DNA of 64,000 nt from Halobacteriales archaeon (GTDB lineage Archaea; Halobacteriota; Halobacteria; Halobacteriales; SKSH01): positions 1 through 64,000 of the forward strand of contig SKSD01000001.1 in assembly GCA_007118145.1 (NCBI GenBank). The letters are read 5' to 3'. Shown here in pieces: positions 29,951 through 40,857 of this stretch. Position 1 is the first letter of the stretch. Each line of letters starts with the position of its first letter. A program made the translations under genes and the position numbers. The notes under the pieces were generated by a model, which made no database searches, was not told the DNA's origin, and saw only the letters and a list, made by a program, of their open reading frames with translations.

Positions 29951-31462
29951 ATGTCAGCGCAGGATGCCGATATGAACAGTGATGGCCCCGATGCCTATGA
30001 GGCACTCATCGAGCGGTATCGACGAGTGTTGAATCTCGGGTACAGTTCGATGTATCTCAACTGGGATCAGCAGGTGATGATGCCCGAGGGGGGTGCACCA
30101 GCTCGTGCTCAGCAGCTGTCGGCACTCTCGGCGACACGACACGAACTCTTCGTCGACCCAGAGGTGGGCGAGTGGCTCAATCAACTTGAGGGGGCCGACC
30201 TGACCGATGCCCAGCAGGCGAATGTCCGTGAGATCCGACGAGAGTATGAGCGAGCTGCGAACGTGCCATCTGAGCTCGTCGAGGCGATCGCACAGACCGC
30301 CTCAGAGAGTCAACAGATCTGGCAGGATGCGAAGGCGAACGATGACTTCGATGCGTTCGCCCCTCGATTGGAGAAGCTCCGTGACCTCACCGTCGAGCGT
30401 GCACAGCATATCGATCCCTCGACCGAGCCATATGTGGTGATGTATGAGGACAACCACCCGTACATCTCACTCGATACGATGGAGGATATATTCGGTACCC
30501 TCCGGGAGGAACTCCCAAAACTCGTCGACGAGATCCGCAAATCTGGGGTTGAACTCGCCACGCCGTTCGATGACGAGTATCCAGATGAGGAGCAACGCGC
30601 ACTCTGTGAGGCAGCACTCGACTTCATCGGGTACGACCGGTCACGTGGCCGACTGGATACGGCACCACATCCGTTCATGACCGGGACGCAGTTCGATGCC
30701 CGTGTCACGACTCGGTTCAAACGGTCTGACCCGATGGATGCCCTCACGGCGACGATCCACGAGTTCGGCCACGCCACCTATCAACTCGGCCTCCCGAAGG
30801 ATCACTACGGTACCCCCCTCGGAAGCTCGCAGGGGAGCATCCACGAGTCACAGTCACGTTTCTGGGAGAATCATATCGGCCGGTCACGGCCGTTCTGGGA
30901 GGTGTTCCTCCCACACGTGCAAGAACACCTCTCTGGCACGGACTCGCTCACGGTCGATAGCTGTTTCGAGGCGGCCAACCGCGTACGACCGGAGAATCTC
31001 ATCAGGGTCGAAGCTGACGAGCTGACCTACCATATGCATATCATCCTTCGCTGTGAGATTGACCGTGCCTTCGTCGAGGGTGAGATCGAGGTTGATGAGA
31101 TACCTGCGCTCTGGAACGAGAAGATGGAGGACTACCTCGGTGTAACACCGGATACCGACACGCAGGGGTGCCTGCAGGATATCCACTGGACCTCGAGGTA
31201 CGCCGCGTTCCAGACCTACACACTCGGAAGTATGGCCGCCGCACAGCTCGATGCTGCCATTCGGCGTGAGCTCGATGTCGACGCACTCGTCCGTGAGGAG
31301 AAGTTCGAACCCATCCTCAACTGGATGATCGAGAACGTTCACAGTCACGGCCAGTTCTACCGAACACCCGAACTCATCGAACAGGCAACCGGTGAGCCAC
31401 TCACGGCACAGTACTACATCGATTACGTCCGCGACAAGTTCGAACGTCTCTACGACCTCTGA
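29951..31462 (+). CDS. Carboxypeptidase M32
   Basis: HEFGHATYQ zinc motif, GSSQGSIHESQSRFWENHIGRS, NLIRVEADELTYHMHIILR. Confidence 0.96.
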   Translation: MSAQDADMNSDGPDAYEALIERYRRVLNLGYSSMYLNWDQQVMMPEGGAPARAQQLSALSATRHELFVDPEVGEWLNQLEGADLTDAQQANVREIRREYERAANVPSELVEAIAQTASESQQIWQDAKANDDFDAFAPRLEKLRDLTVERAQHIDPSTEPYVVMYEDNHPYISLDTMEDIFGTLREELPKLVDEIRKSGVELATPFDDEYPDEEQRALCEAALDFIGYDRSRGRLDTAPHPFMTGTQFDARVTTRFKRSDPMDALTATIHEFGHATYQLGLPKDHYGTPLGSSQGSIHESQSRFWENHIGRSRPFWEVFLPHVQEHLSGTDSLTVDSCFEAANRVRPENLIRVEADELTYHMHIILRCEIDRAFVEGEIEVDEIPALWNEKMEDYLGVTPDTDTQGCLQDIHWTSRYAAFQTYTLGSMAAAQLDAAIRRELDVDALVREEKFEPILNWMIENVHSHGQFYRTPELIEQATGEPLTAQYYIDYVRDKFERLYDL

Positions 31463-31532
31463 TCGGACCACTGTCCGAGGGTATCGGTGAATCTAAGAGT
31501 CGGTACCGACCACGTGTAAGGAACGAACGGCC

Positions 31533-32477
31533 ATGAGTTCCATCCTTGTCACCGGAGCAGGCGGACAGATCGGTTCTGAACTGACACCCGCCCTCAGACA
31601 GCGCCACGGTCATGATGCCGTGATCGCTAGTGGGCCAGAGGAGGTCGATGACCCAGCACCACCGTTCGAGGTACTCGATGTCACCGACGCAGACCACCTC
31701 GAGTCAGTCGTCGATACCTTCGAGGTTGATGCCATCTACCATCTCGCCGCCATCCTCTCAGCGAAGGGAGAACAGGACCCACAGCTCACCTACGAGGTGA
31801 ACGTCAACGGGCTTTACAACGTGCTCGAGGTGGCACGCCGTCACGAGCTCGCACAGGTGATCGTTCCGAGCACGATCGCCGTCTTCGGACCAGACACACC
31901 TGACCATCCTGGTGAGAAGACGATCCTCCGACCGACCACGATGTACGGTATTTCAAAGGTATTCCTCGAGTTGTTGGCATCGTACTATCACAGACGGTTC
32001 GATCTCGATGTACGTGGCGTTCGTTATCCAGGTATCTTGAGTCACAAGACGCGACCGGGCGGCGGTACGACCGACTATGCCGTCGAGGTGTTCTACGAGG
32101 CGATCGAGTCCGGTTCATACACGTACTTCGTCCGCGAGGACACCCAGTTACCGATGATGTACATGCAGGATGCGATCACCGCAATGTTGGATCTGGCCGA
32201 GGCAGACGAAAGTGACCTCCGGTATAGATGTGAGTACAACGTGAGCGCACTCGAGTTCACCCCGAGGGAGTTGACCGCAGCCATTAGAGAGCATATCCCC
32301 GATTTCCAGGCCAGTTACGAACCGGACGACCGTCAGGAGATCGCCGATTCATGGCCGAACACGATCGACGATACCGCCGCTCGGGAGGATTGGGGATGGT
32401 CACCGGATTACGACCTCGAGGAGATGGTCGAGGATATGATTCTCAACCTCAGACAGAAGCTCGATACATCGGCTTGA
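31533..32477 (+). CDS. NAD-dependent epimerase/dehydratase family protein, likely SDR-type L-threonine 3-dehydrogenase
   Basis: VTGAGGQIGSEL, TMYGISKVFLELLASYY, RYPGILSHKTRPGGGTTDYAVE; next to KBL. Confidence 0.88.
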   Translation: MSSILVTGAGGQIGSELTPALRQRHGHDAVIASGPEEVDDPAPPFEVLDVTDADHLESVVDTFEVDAIYHLAAILSAKGEQDPQLTYEVNVNGLYNVLEVARRHELAQVIVPSTIAVFGPDTPDHPGEKTILRPTTMYGISKVFLELLASYYHRRFDLDVRGVRYPGILSHKTRPGGGTTDYAVEVFYEAIESGSYTYFVREDTQLPMMYMQDAITAMLDLAEADESDLRYRCEYNVSALEFTPRELTAAIREHIPDFQASYEPDDRQEIADSWPNTIDDTAAREDWGWSPDYDLEEMVEDMILNLRQKLDTSA

Positions 32478-32493
32478 GGGACAACCGAGGCGA

Positions 32494-33672
32494 TCAGATG
32501 ATGTCGAGGTCTGAACCTGCCGATTCGTAGGCCCTGAGCGCCTCGTCGAGGTCCTCCTTCGTCAGACCTGCGTTCACCTGATTGCGGATACGTGCCTCGC
32601 CCCTTGGGACCATCGGGTAGACGATGGCGAGGGCGAAAATCCCCTCCTCGAAGAGACGTGCTGCCAGTGCCTGTGCCTTCTTGCTATCGCCCACCATGAC
32701 CGGGATGATCGGTGTCTCACTCCGACCGGTATCGAACCCGAGCGATTCGAGCTCGCGTTTGAAGTACTCGCGAAGCTCCCAGAGTCGTTCGACCCGATCT
32801 GCCTCGTTCTCGACGATCTCGAGTGCCTTCGTGTTGGCAGCTGCGATCGCAGGTGGGTACCCAGCGCTGAGTAGCCATGTTCGCGAGGTATTGTACGCGA
32901 AATCGATGACGTGTTGATCGCCGGCGAGCATACCGCCGAATGAGCCAAGTGCCTTGGAGAAGGTACCCATCTGAAAGTCGATATCATCCTCGAGACCGAA
33001 CTCAGCCGGGCTGCCGTGACCACCGCCCAGGACACCCTCGCCGTGTGCGTCATCGACGTACATCATCGCACCGTACTCCTCCGCGAGTGTATGTATCTCA
33101 TCGAGTCTGGCGATATCACCATCCATCGAGAAGACCCCGTCGGTCACGATGAGCATCCGGTTGTACTCGTCGTGTACCTCGCGCAGTCGATCCTCGAGGT
33201 CTCCCATGTCTGAGTGATCGTAGACGACCGTATCCGCACGTGATAGGCGCATGCCATCGATGATACTTCCGTGGTTCAGCTGGTCAGAGATGTAGACATC
33301 TCCCTCCTCGAGCAGTTGTGGAATCAACCCCGCGTTGACTGCGAAACCGGTCTGATACGAGAGCCCTGCCTCCGTGTCTTTGAACTCAGCGATCGCCTCG
33401 TGTAGCTCCTCCTGGACCTCCATGTAGCCGGCGATCGACCAGTCCGAACCGGTTCCTGCACCAAAGCGCTCGATGGCCTGCGTGGCTGCCTCTCGCAGCC
33501 GGGGGTCGTTGGCAAGGTCGAGGTAGTTGTTCGAGGCGAGCATGATTACCTCGCGACCCTCGACAATGACGTGTGGTTTGGTTGGTGTCTCGAGCGTGCG
33601 CAGATCCCACACCTCGCCTCGCTCGACCATCTCCTCGTACTTCTCAGCCAGATAGCGTGTCTTGTTTCCCAT
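32494..33672 (-). CDS. kbl: Glycine C-acetyltransferase (2-amino-3-ketobutyrate CoA ligase)
   Basis: LASNNYLDLANDPRLREAA, DGVFSMDGDIARL, YVDDAHGEGVLG, GTFSKALGSFGG. Confidence 0.9.
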   Translation of the reverse strand: MGNKTRYLAEKYEEMVERGEVWDLRTLETPTKPHVIVEGREVIMLASNNYLDLANDPRLREAATQAIERFGAGTGSDWSIAGYMEVQEELHEAIAEFKDTEAGLSYQTGFAVNAGLIPQLLEEGDVYISDQLNHGSIIDGMRLSRADTVVYDHSDMGDLEDRLREVHDEYNRMLIVTDGVFSMDGDIARLDEIHTLAEEYGAMMYVDDAHGEGVLGGGHGSPAEFGLEDDIDFQMGTFSKALGSFGGMLAGDQHVIDFAYNTSRTWLLSAGYPPAIAAANTKALEIVENEADRVERLWELREYFKRELESLGFDTGRSETPIIPVMVGDSKKAQALAARLFEEGIFALAIVYPMVPRGEARIRNQVNAGLTKEDLDEALRAYESAGSDLDII

Positions 33673-33850
33673 GGTATATACCCCGAGTACTAGATGAATT
33701 GGCAACCCGCATCACAAAAAAGGAATCCAAACCGCGCGTGTGGTATCCTCAGCATCACCCCGGTCAGAACGACACCTGCAACGCCGTATCAAACCGGAGC
33801 CTGTTTACCTCGATATCACGAACGGTGGGCTGCGACAGGCGTGTGAACTC

Positions 33851-35104
33851 ATGATTGTCCAGCATCTCATCTTCATCCTGTTACTCGTCGGCACGCAGGC
33901 ATTTTTTACCTGGTTGGCCGTGGTGAATCTACGACACAGTGAACGCGAGGTGACAGCCGAAAAGGAGTGGCTCGCAGATGAGTTCGAGATAGACGACACC
34001 GATCAGTTGCTCGACTACCAACGTCTGGGTGCCGGTGTGGGTCACCTGCAGGCATGGATTGGACTGTTGGTCTTGTTGTTGGTGTTATACTCTGGACTGT
34101 TCTCGATGATCATCGAACTCATTGATGGACTCGACTTCGGATTGGTGACTGAGGGGGTACTCCTCTTCGTCGGGTTGGTGATCGCACTCACAGTCTACTC
34201 GCTTCCATTCGATGCAATTGGCACGTTCGTCGTCGATGAGCTGTTCGATTTCAACCAACAGTCGGTCACCCTCTGGGTTCGAGACCTCATCATCAGTCTC
34301 GCCATCTCCATCGTTCTCGTGGGTGTCATCGCCACAGCCCTCTTGGCGTTCGTCGTCTGGCTCGGTTGGTGGTGGTGGGTAGCTGCTTGGCTGTTCGTGG
34401 TGGCGTTTTCCCTCGCGATGAACGTGATCTACCCACGCGTCATCGCACCGCTGTTCAACGAGTTCGAACCGGTCCAGGAGGGTGAACTCCGTGAAGCCGT
34501 CGAGGAGGTGTTCGACCGGGCAGGGTTCGAATGCTCACAGATTTACACGATGGATGCCAGCCGGCGATCATCGAAGGTCAATGCATACTTCGTCGGCTTT
34601 GGCCGGACCAAACGTGTGGTACTGTTCGATACACTGGTAGAGACGCTTGATACCCGCTCCGTACAGAGCGTGCTCGCACACGAACTTGCCCACTGGAAGC
34701 GAAAACACATCTGGAAGGGTCTCGCGAGTGAGGCAATCCGACTCGGTATCGTCTTCGCGGTCGTCGGCTATCTCGTCGGTGCAGAGTGGGTGTACACCAT
34801 GTTCGAGATCGATCCGACACTCACTTATGCCGGCATCATCCTCGCCGTGCTTTGGGTCACCCCGCTGGTCAGGTGGTCGAGCCCGCTCTCGAACCGTATC
34901 TGGCTAGACTTCGAACGCGAGGCCGATGCATTCGCGACGGAGGTGATGGGCTCTGGGGAGGGTCTCGTTCGGGCACTGACCGAGCTCACGAGGGAAAACC
35001 TCTCCAACCCCTTCCCTCACCCGTGGTTCGAGGCGTTCCACTACGACCACCCACCGGTCCCCGACCGAATCCGCGCTATCAGATCGGAGTCAGAGGGGTC
35101 GTGA
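33851..35104 (+). CDS. M48 family metalloprotease, Ste24/CaaX prenyl protease-like
   Basis: HELAHWKRKH zinc motif, several TM helices, FEREADAFA; DFNQQSVTLWVRDLI. Confidence 0.9.
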   Translation: MIVQHLIFILLLVGTQAFFTWLAVVNLRHSEREVTAEKEWLADEFEIDDTDQLLDYQRLGAGVGHLQAWIGLLVLLLVLYSGLFSMIIELIDGLDFGLVTEGVLLFVGLVIALTVYSLPFDAIGTFVVDELFDFNQQSVTLWVRDLIISLAISIVLVGVIATALLAFVVWLGWWWWVAAWLFVVAFSLAMNVIYPRVIAPLFNEFEPVQEGELREAVEEVFDRAGFECSQIYTMDASRRSSKVNAYFVGFGRTKRVVLFDTLVETLDTRSVQSVLAHELAHWKRKHIWKGLASEAIRLGIVFAVVGYLVGAEWVYTMFEIDPTLTYAGIILAVLWVTPLVRWSSPLSNRIWLDFEREADAFATEVMGSGEGLVRALTELTRENLSNPFPHPWFEAFHYDHPPVPDRIRAIRSESEGS

Positions 35105-35260
35105 AGCCATATATACCAGCACAATTACCTCAATATCGACGACGATTCGGCATGTCAAGCCATACCAAGAATTCATGAGTGTGACGCCTCAAGACGGTCG
35201 AATTGAACAGTATCTGAACGGTCGGAAGGGTGGTGACGAGTCACCCTAGAGCGTTACCCA

Positions 35261-35266
35261 TTTATA
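35261..35266 (+). promoter_or_regulatory. TATA box of the thermosome gene
   Basis: TTTATA about 27 bp upstream of the ATG at 35293, consistent with leaderless haloarchaeal transcription. Confidence 0.6.
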
Positions 35267-35292
35267 GAAGCACATTCAATCATCGACCGACT

Positions 35293-36972
35293 ATGAGTCA
35301 GCGAATGCAAGGGGCGCAGCCCCTCATCGTTATGAGTGAAGGTGCTCAGCGAGTCAAAGACAAAGACGCGCAGGAGTACAACATTGCAGCGGCCCGGGCG
35401 GTCGCCGAGGCAGTCCGCTCCACACTTGGACCAAAGGGGATGGACAAGATGCTCGTCGACAGCATGGGTAGCGTGACCGTGACGAACGACGGTGTCACGA
35501 TCTTGACCGAGATGGACATCGACAATCCGACGGCTGAGATGATTGTCGAGGTCGCAGAAACGCAGGAGGATGAGGCCGGTGACGGCACGACCACGGCGGT
35601 CGCGATCGCCGGTGAGCTGCTCAAGAACGCTCAAGATCTTCTCGAGCAGGACATCCACCCGACAGCGATCATCAAGGGCTACCACCTCGCGAGCGAGCGA
35701 GCCCGTGCTGAGGTGGACGACATCGCAGAGACGGTCGATACGGATGACGAGGAGATCTTGCGTCGTGTGGCCGAGACCAGCATGACCGGCAAGGGTGCGG
35801 AGTACAACAAGGAGCTGTTCTCAGAGCTCGTCGTCGATGCTGTCCGAAGCGTCACCGTCGAGACAGACGATGGCGAGAACGTCGTCGACCTCGAGTTCGT
35901 GAAGGTCGAGACGCAGACCGGTCAAAGTGCCGAGCAGTCTGAGTTACTCGCCGGCGCCGTGATCGACAAGGACCCCGTCCACGATGATATGCCACGCATC
36001 AAGGAGGACGCCAATATCCTCCTGATCAACGAGCCGATCGAGGTCGAGGAGACGGACGTCGACACCGAGGTCAGCGTGAGCGACCCCGAGCAGCTCCAGA
36101 AGTTCCTCGACCAGGAGGAGGACCAACTCCGCCGCAAGGTCGAGCAGATCAAGGAGCTCGGTGCGGATGTCGTGTTCTGTCAGAAGGGCATCGACGACCT
36201 CGCCCAACACTTCCTCGCCCGTGAGGGTATTCTGGCGGTACGCCGGGCGAAAAAGAGCGACATCGAGTTCCTCAAGGAGGTACTCGGCGCCAGCATCGTC
36301 TCCGATCTCGACAGTGCCGAGCCGGATGACCTCGGCTTCGGAACGGTCACCCGCGACATCAACGATGAGCTGTTCTACGTCGAGGGTTACGGCGGTCACG
36401 GTGTGACGATCTTGCTCCGTGGTTCGACCGATCACGTCGTTGACGAACTCGAGCGCAGCATCAGTGACGCCCTTGAGGTGGTCGCACAGACCGTCTCCGA
36501 CGGTCGGACGCTTCCTGGTGGTGGTGCGGTCGAGACCGAACTCGCACGACGCCTTCGAGACTACGCTGACAGTGTCAGTGGCCGTGAACAACTCGCGGTC
36601 GAGGCGTTTGCCGACTCGCTCGAACTCGTACCTCGTGTGCTCGCTGAGAACGCCGGGCTCGACAGCATCGACACGCTCGTCGACCTACGCGCAGCCCACG
36701 AGGACGGCCAGATCCGCGCTGGTTTGAACGTCGACACTGGCGATGTCGAGGATACCTTCGATGCTGGTGTCATCGAACCAGCCCATGCGAAGGAACAGGC
36801 CATCGCGAGTGCTGCCGAAGCCGCCAACCTCGTCCTGAAGATCGACGATATCATCGCCGCAGGTGACCTGTCCACAGGTGGCAGTGACGATGAGATGGAC
36901 GACATGGACATGGGCGGTATGGGCGGCATGGGTGGCATGGGCGGTATGGGTGGCATGGGCGGCATGATGTAA
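35293..36972 (+). CDS. Thermosome subunit (group II chaperonin)
   Basis: [36 protein letters not shown]-terminal GGM repeats. Confidence 0.98.
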   Translation: MSQRMQGAQPLIVMSEGAQRVKDKDAQEYNIAAARAVAEAVRSTLGPKGMDKMLVDSMGSVTVTNDGVTILTEMDIDNPTAEMIVEVAETQEDEAGDGTTTAVAIAGELLKNAQDLLEQDIHPTAIIKGYHLASERARAEVDDIAETVDTDDEEILRRVAETSMTGKGAEYNKELFSELVVDAVRSVTVETDDGENVVDLEFVKVETQTGQSAEQSELLAGAVIDKDPVHDDMPRIKEDANILLINEPIEVEETDVDTEVSVSDPEQLQKFLDQEEDQLRRKVEQIKELGADVVFCQKGIDDLAQHFLAREGILAVRRAKKSDIEFLKEVLGASIVSDLDSAEPDDLGFGTVTRDINDELFYVEGYGGHGVTILLRGSTDHVVDELERSISDALEVVAQTVSDGRTLPGGGAVETELARRLRDYADSVSGREQLAVEAFADSLELVPRVLAENAGLDSIDTLVDLRAAHEDGQIRAGLNVDTGDVEDTFDAGVIEPAHAKEQAIASAAEAANLVLKIDDIIAAGDLSTGGSDDEMDDMDMGGMGGMGGMGGMGGMGGMM

Positions 36973-37071
36973 TCACCGCGCAAGGCCAACTATACACCAA
37001 CCGGACCGATTCACCAACCGATTTTTCACTTCGAAGTCAGACGACAGCGGCGATAGCTGAGCGCACTCTCG

Positions 37072-37530
37072 TCAGTCGGGTATCGAGACGCGGACCTGGT
37101 CGTGTTCGGCGATGATGTTCAGCACGATACTGGTATTCGTCTCGAGGATGGCAGGGTGGACGAGGAGTTCTTTGATCTGCTTGTTCATATCGTCTGTATC
37201 GACGTACTTGCCGATGGCGATGATATCGAAATCGCCGGTCACCTCATAAACACTGAGCATCTGATTGGCCGTCTCGAGATCGGCAGAGACCTCTGAGATG
37301 GCGTCACCCTCGACCTTGAGCTGGATGATGGCCGTGACATCATATCCGAGGGCGTCGTAGTTGATCTTCGGCGAGTAACCGGTGATGACCCCATCCGTCT
37401 CGAGTTCATCGAGATGATTCGAGACGGTGGTAACCGAGACACCGAGCTCGTCTGCGAGGCTACGAAGACTCGCCCTGCCGTTATCGATGAGGGCGTTGAC
37501 CAGCTTACGGTCGAGGTGTTCATACGTCAT
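37072..37530 (-). CDS. Lrp/AsnC family transcriptional regulator
   Basis: [47 protein letters not shown]; divergent from glnA. Confidence 0.95.
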   Translation of the reverse strand: MTYEHLDRKLVNALIDNGRASLRSLADELGVSVTTVSNHLDELETDGVITGYSPKINYDALGYDVTAIIQLKVEGDAISEVSADLETANQMLSVYEVTGDFDIIAIGKYVDTDDMNKQIKELLVHPAILETNTSIVLNIIAEHDQVRVSIPD

Positions 37531-37655
37531 ATGGGTGGACACTCTCGAGCTACACCTTTTAATTTTACGTTTGTCCAATAATATATTGAAATACTAGCGA
37601 ATCTTCAACGGTAGCGTTATATTAGTAGCGATTTTGCTATGAGATGTCGATATAT

Positions 37656-39023
37656 ATGGTAGGAACAGAACATCAACTCGAGGACAAGTCACGATCTGCG
37701 GCGATCGACCGCGTTTTCGACACGATCGCCCAGGAGAACGTCGAGTTCGTCAGGCTACAGTTCACCGACATCACCGGAACGGTCAAGAACGTCTCCATCC
37801 CGTCGAGTCAGGTAGAGAAGGCCTTCGATGAGGGTATCTGGTTCGATGGGTCGAGTATCGAGGGGTTCGTCCGCATCCAGGAGTCAGACATGCGTCTCGA
37901 ACCCGACCCGTCGACCTTCGCCATCCTCCCATGGCGCTCGAACGGTGAGTACGCCAGCGCACGGATGATCTGCGATGTGGTCAATACGGACGGTTCACCC
38001 TTCGCCGGCGGGCCACGTCAGGTGCTCAAGCGCGTCCTTGAGGAGGCAAAGGCCATGGGCTATGAGGTCAACATGGGTCCGGAGCCGGAGTTCTTCCTGT
38101 TCGAGAAGGACGAACGGGGGCGACCGACGACCACGCCACATGACCGAGGTGGCTACTTCGACCTCGCTCCGAAGGACCTCGCGACGGACGTGCGCCGTGA
38201 GATCATCTTTGCCCTCGAAGAGATGGGATTCGAGGTTGAGGCAAGCCATCACGAGGTGGCTGAGGGGCAACACGAGATCAACTTCAAGTACGCGGAGGCG
38301 CTTCGAACGGCAGATAATATCGCGACCTTTAGGGCGGTCGTCCGGGCTGTAGCTGAGCGAAGCAATCTCCACGCGACGTTCATGCCAAAGCCAATCGCAG
38401 AGATCAATGGCTCGGGCATGCACTCACACATCAGCCTCTTCGAAGATGGTGAGAACGTCTTTTCCGATGAATCGGACGAGTTCAATCTCTCTCAGGAGGC
38501 ATATCACTTCATGGGCGGTGTCCTCGAACACGCCCCGGCGATCACCGCCGTTGCGAATCCGACAGTCAACTCATACAAGCGCCTGGTACCAGGGTACGAG
38601 GCCCCGGTGTATATCGCCTGGTCGGATGTGAATCGCTCTGCATTGATCCGTGTCCCCGATGCTGCAGGGACGAGCGCACGCTTTGAGATACGAAGTCCAG
38701 ATCCATCATGCAATCCCTACCTCGCCTTCGCTGCGATACTCAAGGCAGGACTCGATGGTCTCGAACAGGAGACCCATCCTGGTGACCCCGTCCGCGAGGA
38801 TATCTACGAGTTCGATGAATCGACACGCGATGAGTACGGGATCGACTTACTCCCTGCATCACTCGACCGTGCCGTTGATGCGCTCGAGGCCGATTCCGTC
38901 ATCCTCGATGCCCTTGGTGACCACGTCGCTGAGAAGTTCATCCAGGCGAAGCGAACCGACGTGCAAGAGTTCCGCATCTCTGTCAGCGACTGGGAGCTCG
39001 AGAAGTACCTCGAGAAATTCTGA
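37656..39023 (+). CDS. glnA: Type I glutamine synthetase
   Basis: [55 protein letters not shown]. Confidence 0.98.
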   Translation: MVGTEHQLEDKSRSAAIDRVFDTIAQENVEFVRLQFTDITGTVKNVSIPSSQVEKAFDEGIWFDGSSIEGFVRIQESDMRLEPDPSTFAILPWRSNGEYASARMICDVVNTDGSPFAGGPRQVLKRVLEEAKAMGYEVNMGPEPEFFLFEKDERGRPTTTPHDRGGYFDLAPKDLATDVRREIIFALEEMGFEVEASHHEVAEGQHEINFKYAEALRTADNIATFRAVVRAVAERSNLHATFMPKPIAEINGSGMHSHISLFEDGENVFSDESDEFNLSQEAYHFMGGVLEHAPAITAVANPTVNSYKRLVPGYEAPVYIAWSDVNRSALIRVPDAAGTSARFEIRSPDPSCNPYLAFAAILKAGLDGLEQETHPGDPVREDIYEFDESTRDEYGIDLLPASLDRAVDALEADSVILDALGDHVAEKFIQAKRTDVQEFRISVSDWELEKYLEKF

Positions 39024-39053
39024 GACAACCCCGAGCGTCAACTCAGCGGCTCA

Positions 39054-39533
39054 TCACCGCTCACTATGGTGAGCGTAGCTACCGTCGGTATGGATGGCGA
39101 AGAACTGCCAGGTATCTCGTTTCTCACCACCCATACCGGGAGAGCCAGCCGGCATCCCGGGCAGCGCTATCCCAGCTATCGACGGTGTGTCATCGATCGC
39201 CTGCTCGATCACCGCGACGGGGACGTGCCCCTCGACGATGAATCCATCGAGAACCGTGGTGTGACAGCTCCAGATGTCCCGATGGATACCTTGCGCTCGT
39301 TTCAAGCCAGTCAGGTCGTGTTCAATACGCGTCTCAAGCGAGACGGGAAGGTGCTCTTCGAGATATGTTGCATACACATCACAACATGCACACTGTGGGC
39401 CTTGGTACTGGGTGGCCTGTGACACCATCGGCAGGTGGTCGGCTGTCGTCGCACGGTCAAGACAGCCGGCAAGAGCGCCGACCACCGTCGAGACACCACC
39501 GGCAAGCACGGTACGACGATTCAGCTCAATCAT
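39054..39533 (-). CDS. DUF411 domain-containing lipoprotein (putative metal-binding)
   Basis: Lipobox VGALAGC; CACCDVYATYLEEH, CHTTVLDGFIVEGHVPVAVI. Confidence 0.88.
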   Translation of the reverse strand: MIELNRRTVLAGGVSTVVGALAGCLDRATTADHLPMVSQATQYQGPQCACCDVYATYLEEHLPVSLETRIEHDLTGLKRAQGIHRDIWSCHTTVLDGFIVEGHVPVAVIEQAIDDTPSIAGIALPGMPAGSPGMGGEKRDTWQFFAIHTDGSYAHHSER

Positions 39534-39619
39534 GAATGCCGATACCAGGCATCCGACTGAAAGCATGGGGGTCGACTCCTACCAAGTGGGAACCGACCGT
39601 CAGATCGCCTCACCGTCAA

Positions 39620-40831
39620 CTATCGACCTCGTAGGCGGTCGAGGATGCGACCTGGAATCCCGAGGGCACCGAGTGTCGCCCCGGTGACGATCATAAACAC
39701 GTACAGACCAAGGGTCGACAACCAGATGACGATCATCGCGAGTATCGCCCAGCCACCGGGGAGGAGATAGAACGCCCCGAGGGTCAAGATCACACCGTAG
39801 AGTAAGACGAGATACGGACCCCAGCCACGGGCATGCCCACGACGTTGGCGCTGGCGAACATAGCGCTTGAGATCGCCTTCGACCTCGTCGCGATGGACTG
39901 TTCGCTCCTCGAGTGATGCCTCGAGCGCCTCGAACTCCGCCCGGAGTGCCGTCACCTCATCCTCCTCGTTGAGGTCATCATCTTCCGGTTCCTCGGGGTC
40001 TTCGTCGGGCATGGCCTGCTCTGTTGGGGCGTGAAACGCCCCTCCGGCATGTACCTGCCGGTCACTGAGCGTTGCGTTGATCACGGCACCCAATAGGATG
40101 ACGACTGCGATGACGTACAACCAGGTCATCGAGATGAAGACGCCAGCGAGGACACCATAGACGGCGAATGGTGCAGCGATCGTGATGTACAGTTGCAAGA
40201 GCGCGGTCGCGATGGTGATTCCGACAGCCGCGACGATCGATCCTGGGAGGATACGACGAAGTGCGTATCGCCGAGGTGGGAACACGGCATACATCGGGAG
40301 TAACGCGATCGCGATCGCGGGTGCCACAAGCAGCGGGAGGAGGACACCACCCACCTCGAGACCGAACGTGTACAAGGTGACCATGGAGACACCAACTACA
40401 CCGATGATGCCGACCATCGCCAGGAGGACCGCGAGGCCGTTTCGTATGGTCACCAAGACAGAAGCCTCGCCTGGAGCACCGTAGATGGAGTTGAATGCTC
40501 GATCGAGCCCTCGGAACACCTTGAGTGAACCCCAGAGGGCGAAGAGCACCCCCGTGATCGTCGCCACAGATCTGCCAGCGTCCGCCTCCAGACCGGTGCG
40601 GATGAACCCGATCGCCTCATCGGTCACGAGATGGCCGAACGCAGCGGTCAGTTGGTTCATGATGGCTTCACCACCGAAGGTGGCTGCCACGGCGACGATC
40701 ACCACAGCGAATGGGACGATCGATAGTAACGCGTAGAACGAGATTCCGGCAGCGAGTAACGTCACCTCCGACCGCGATGTGTGATCGATGACGCGTTTGG
40801 CGTACTCGATACCCGTTGTGAGGTCGCGCAC
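39620..40831 (-). CDS. YihY/virulence factor BrkB family membrane protein
   Basis: LLAAGISFYALLSIVPF, WGSLKVFRGLDRAFNSIYG, multiple TM helices. Confidence 0.93.
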   Translation of the reverse strand: MRDLTTGIEYAKRVIDHTSRSEVTLLAAGISFYALLSIVPFAVVIVAVAATFGGEAIMNQLTAAFGHLVTDEAIGFIRTGLEADAGRSVATITGVLFALWGSLKVFRGLDRAFNSIYGAPGEASVLVTIRNGLAVLLAMVGIIGVVGVSMVTLYTFGLEVGGVLLPLLVAPAIAIALLPMYAVFPPRRYALRRILPGSIVAAVGITIATALLQLYITIAAPFAVYGVLAGVFISMTWLYVIAVVILLGAVINATLSDRQVHAGGAFHAPTEQAMPDEDPEEPEDDDLNEEDEVTALRAEFEALEASLEERTVHRDEVEGDLKRYVRQRQRRGHARGWGPYLVLLYGVILTLGAFYLLPGGWAILAMIVIWLSTLGLYVFMIVTGATLGALGIPGRILDRLRGR

Positions 40832-40857
40832 ATCGTCATGTTTCGATAGCGTCGGCC

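Noticed and set aside
35944-36591. 215-aa minus-strand ORF
   Set aside because: Antisense to the thermosome gene; no independent support.
36900-36970. Tandem GGC-ATG/GGT-ATG repeats as a possible microsatellite or regulatory repeat
   Set aside because: This is the known Gly-Gly-Met C-terminal tail of group II chaperonins.
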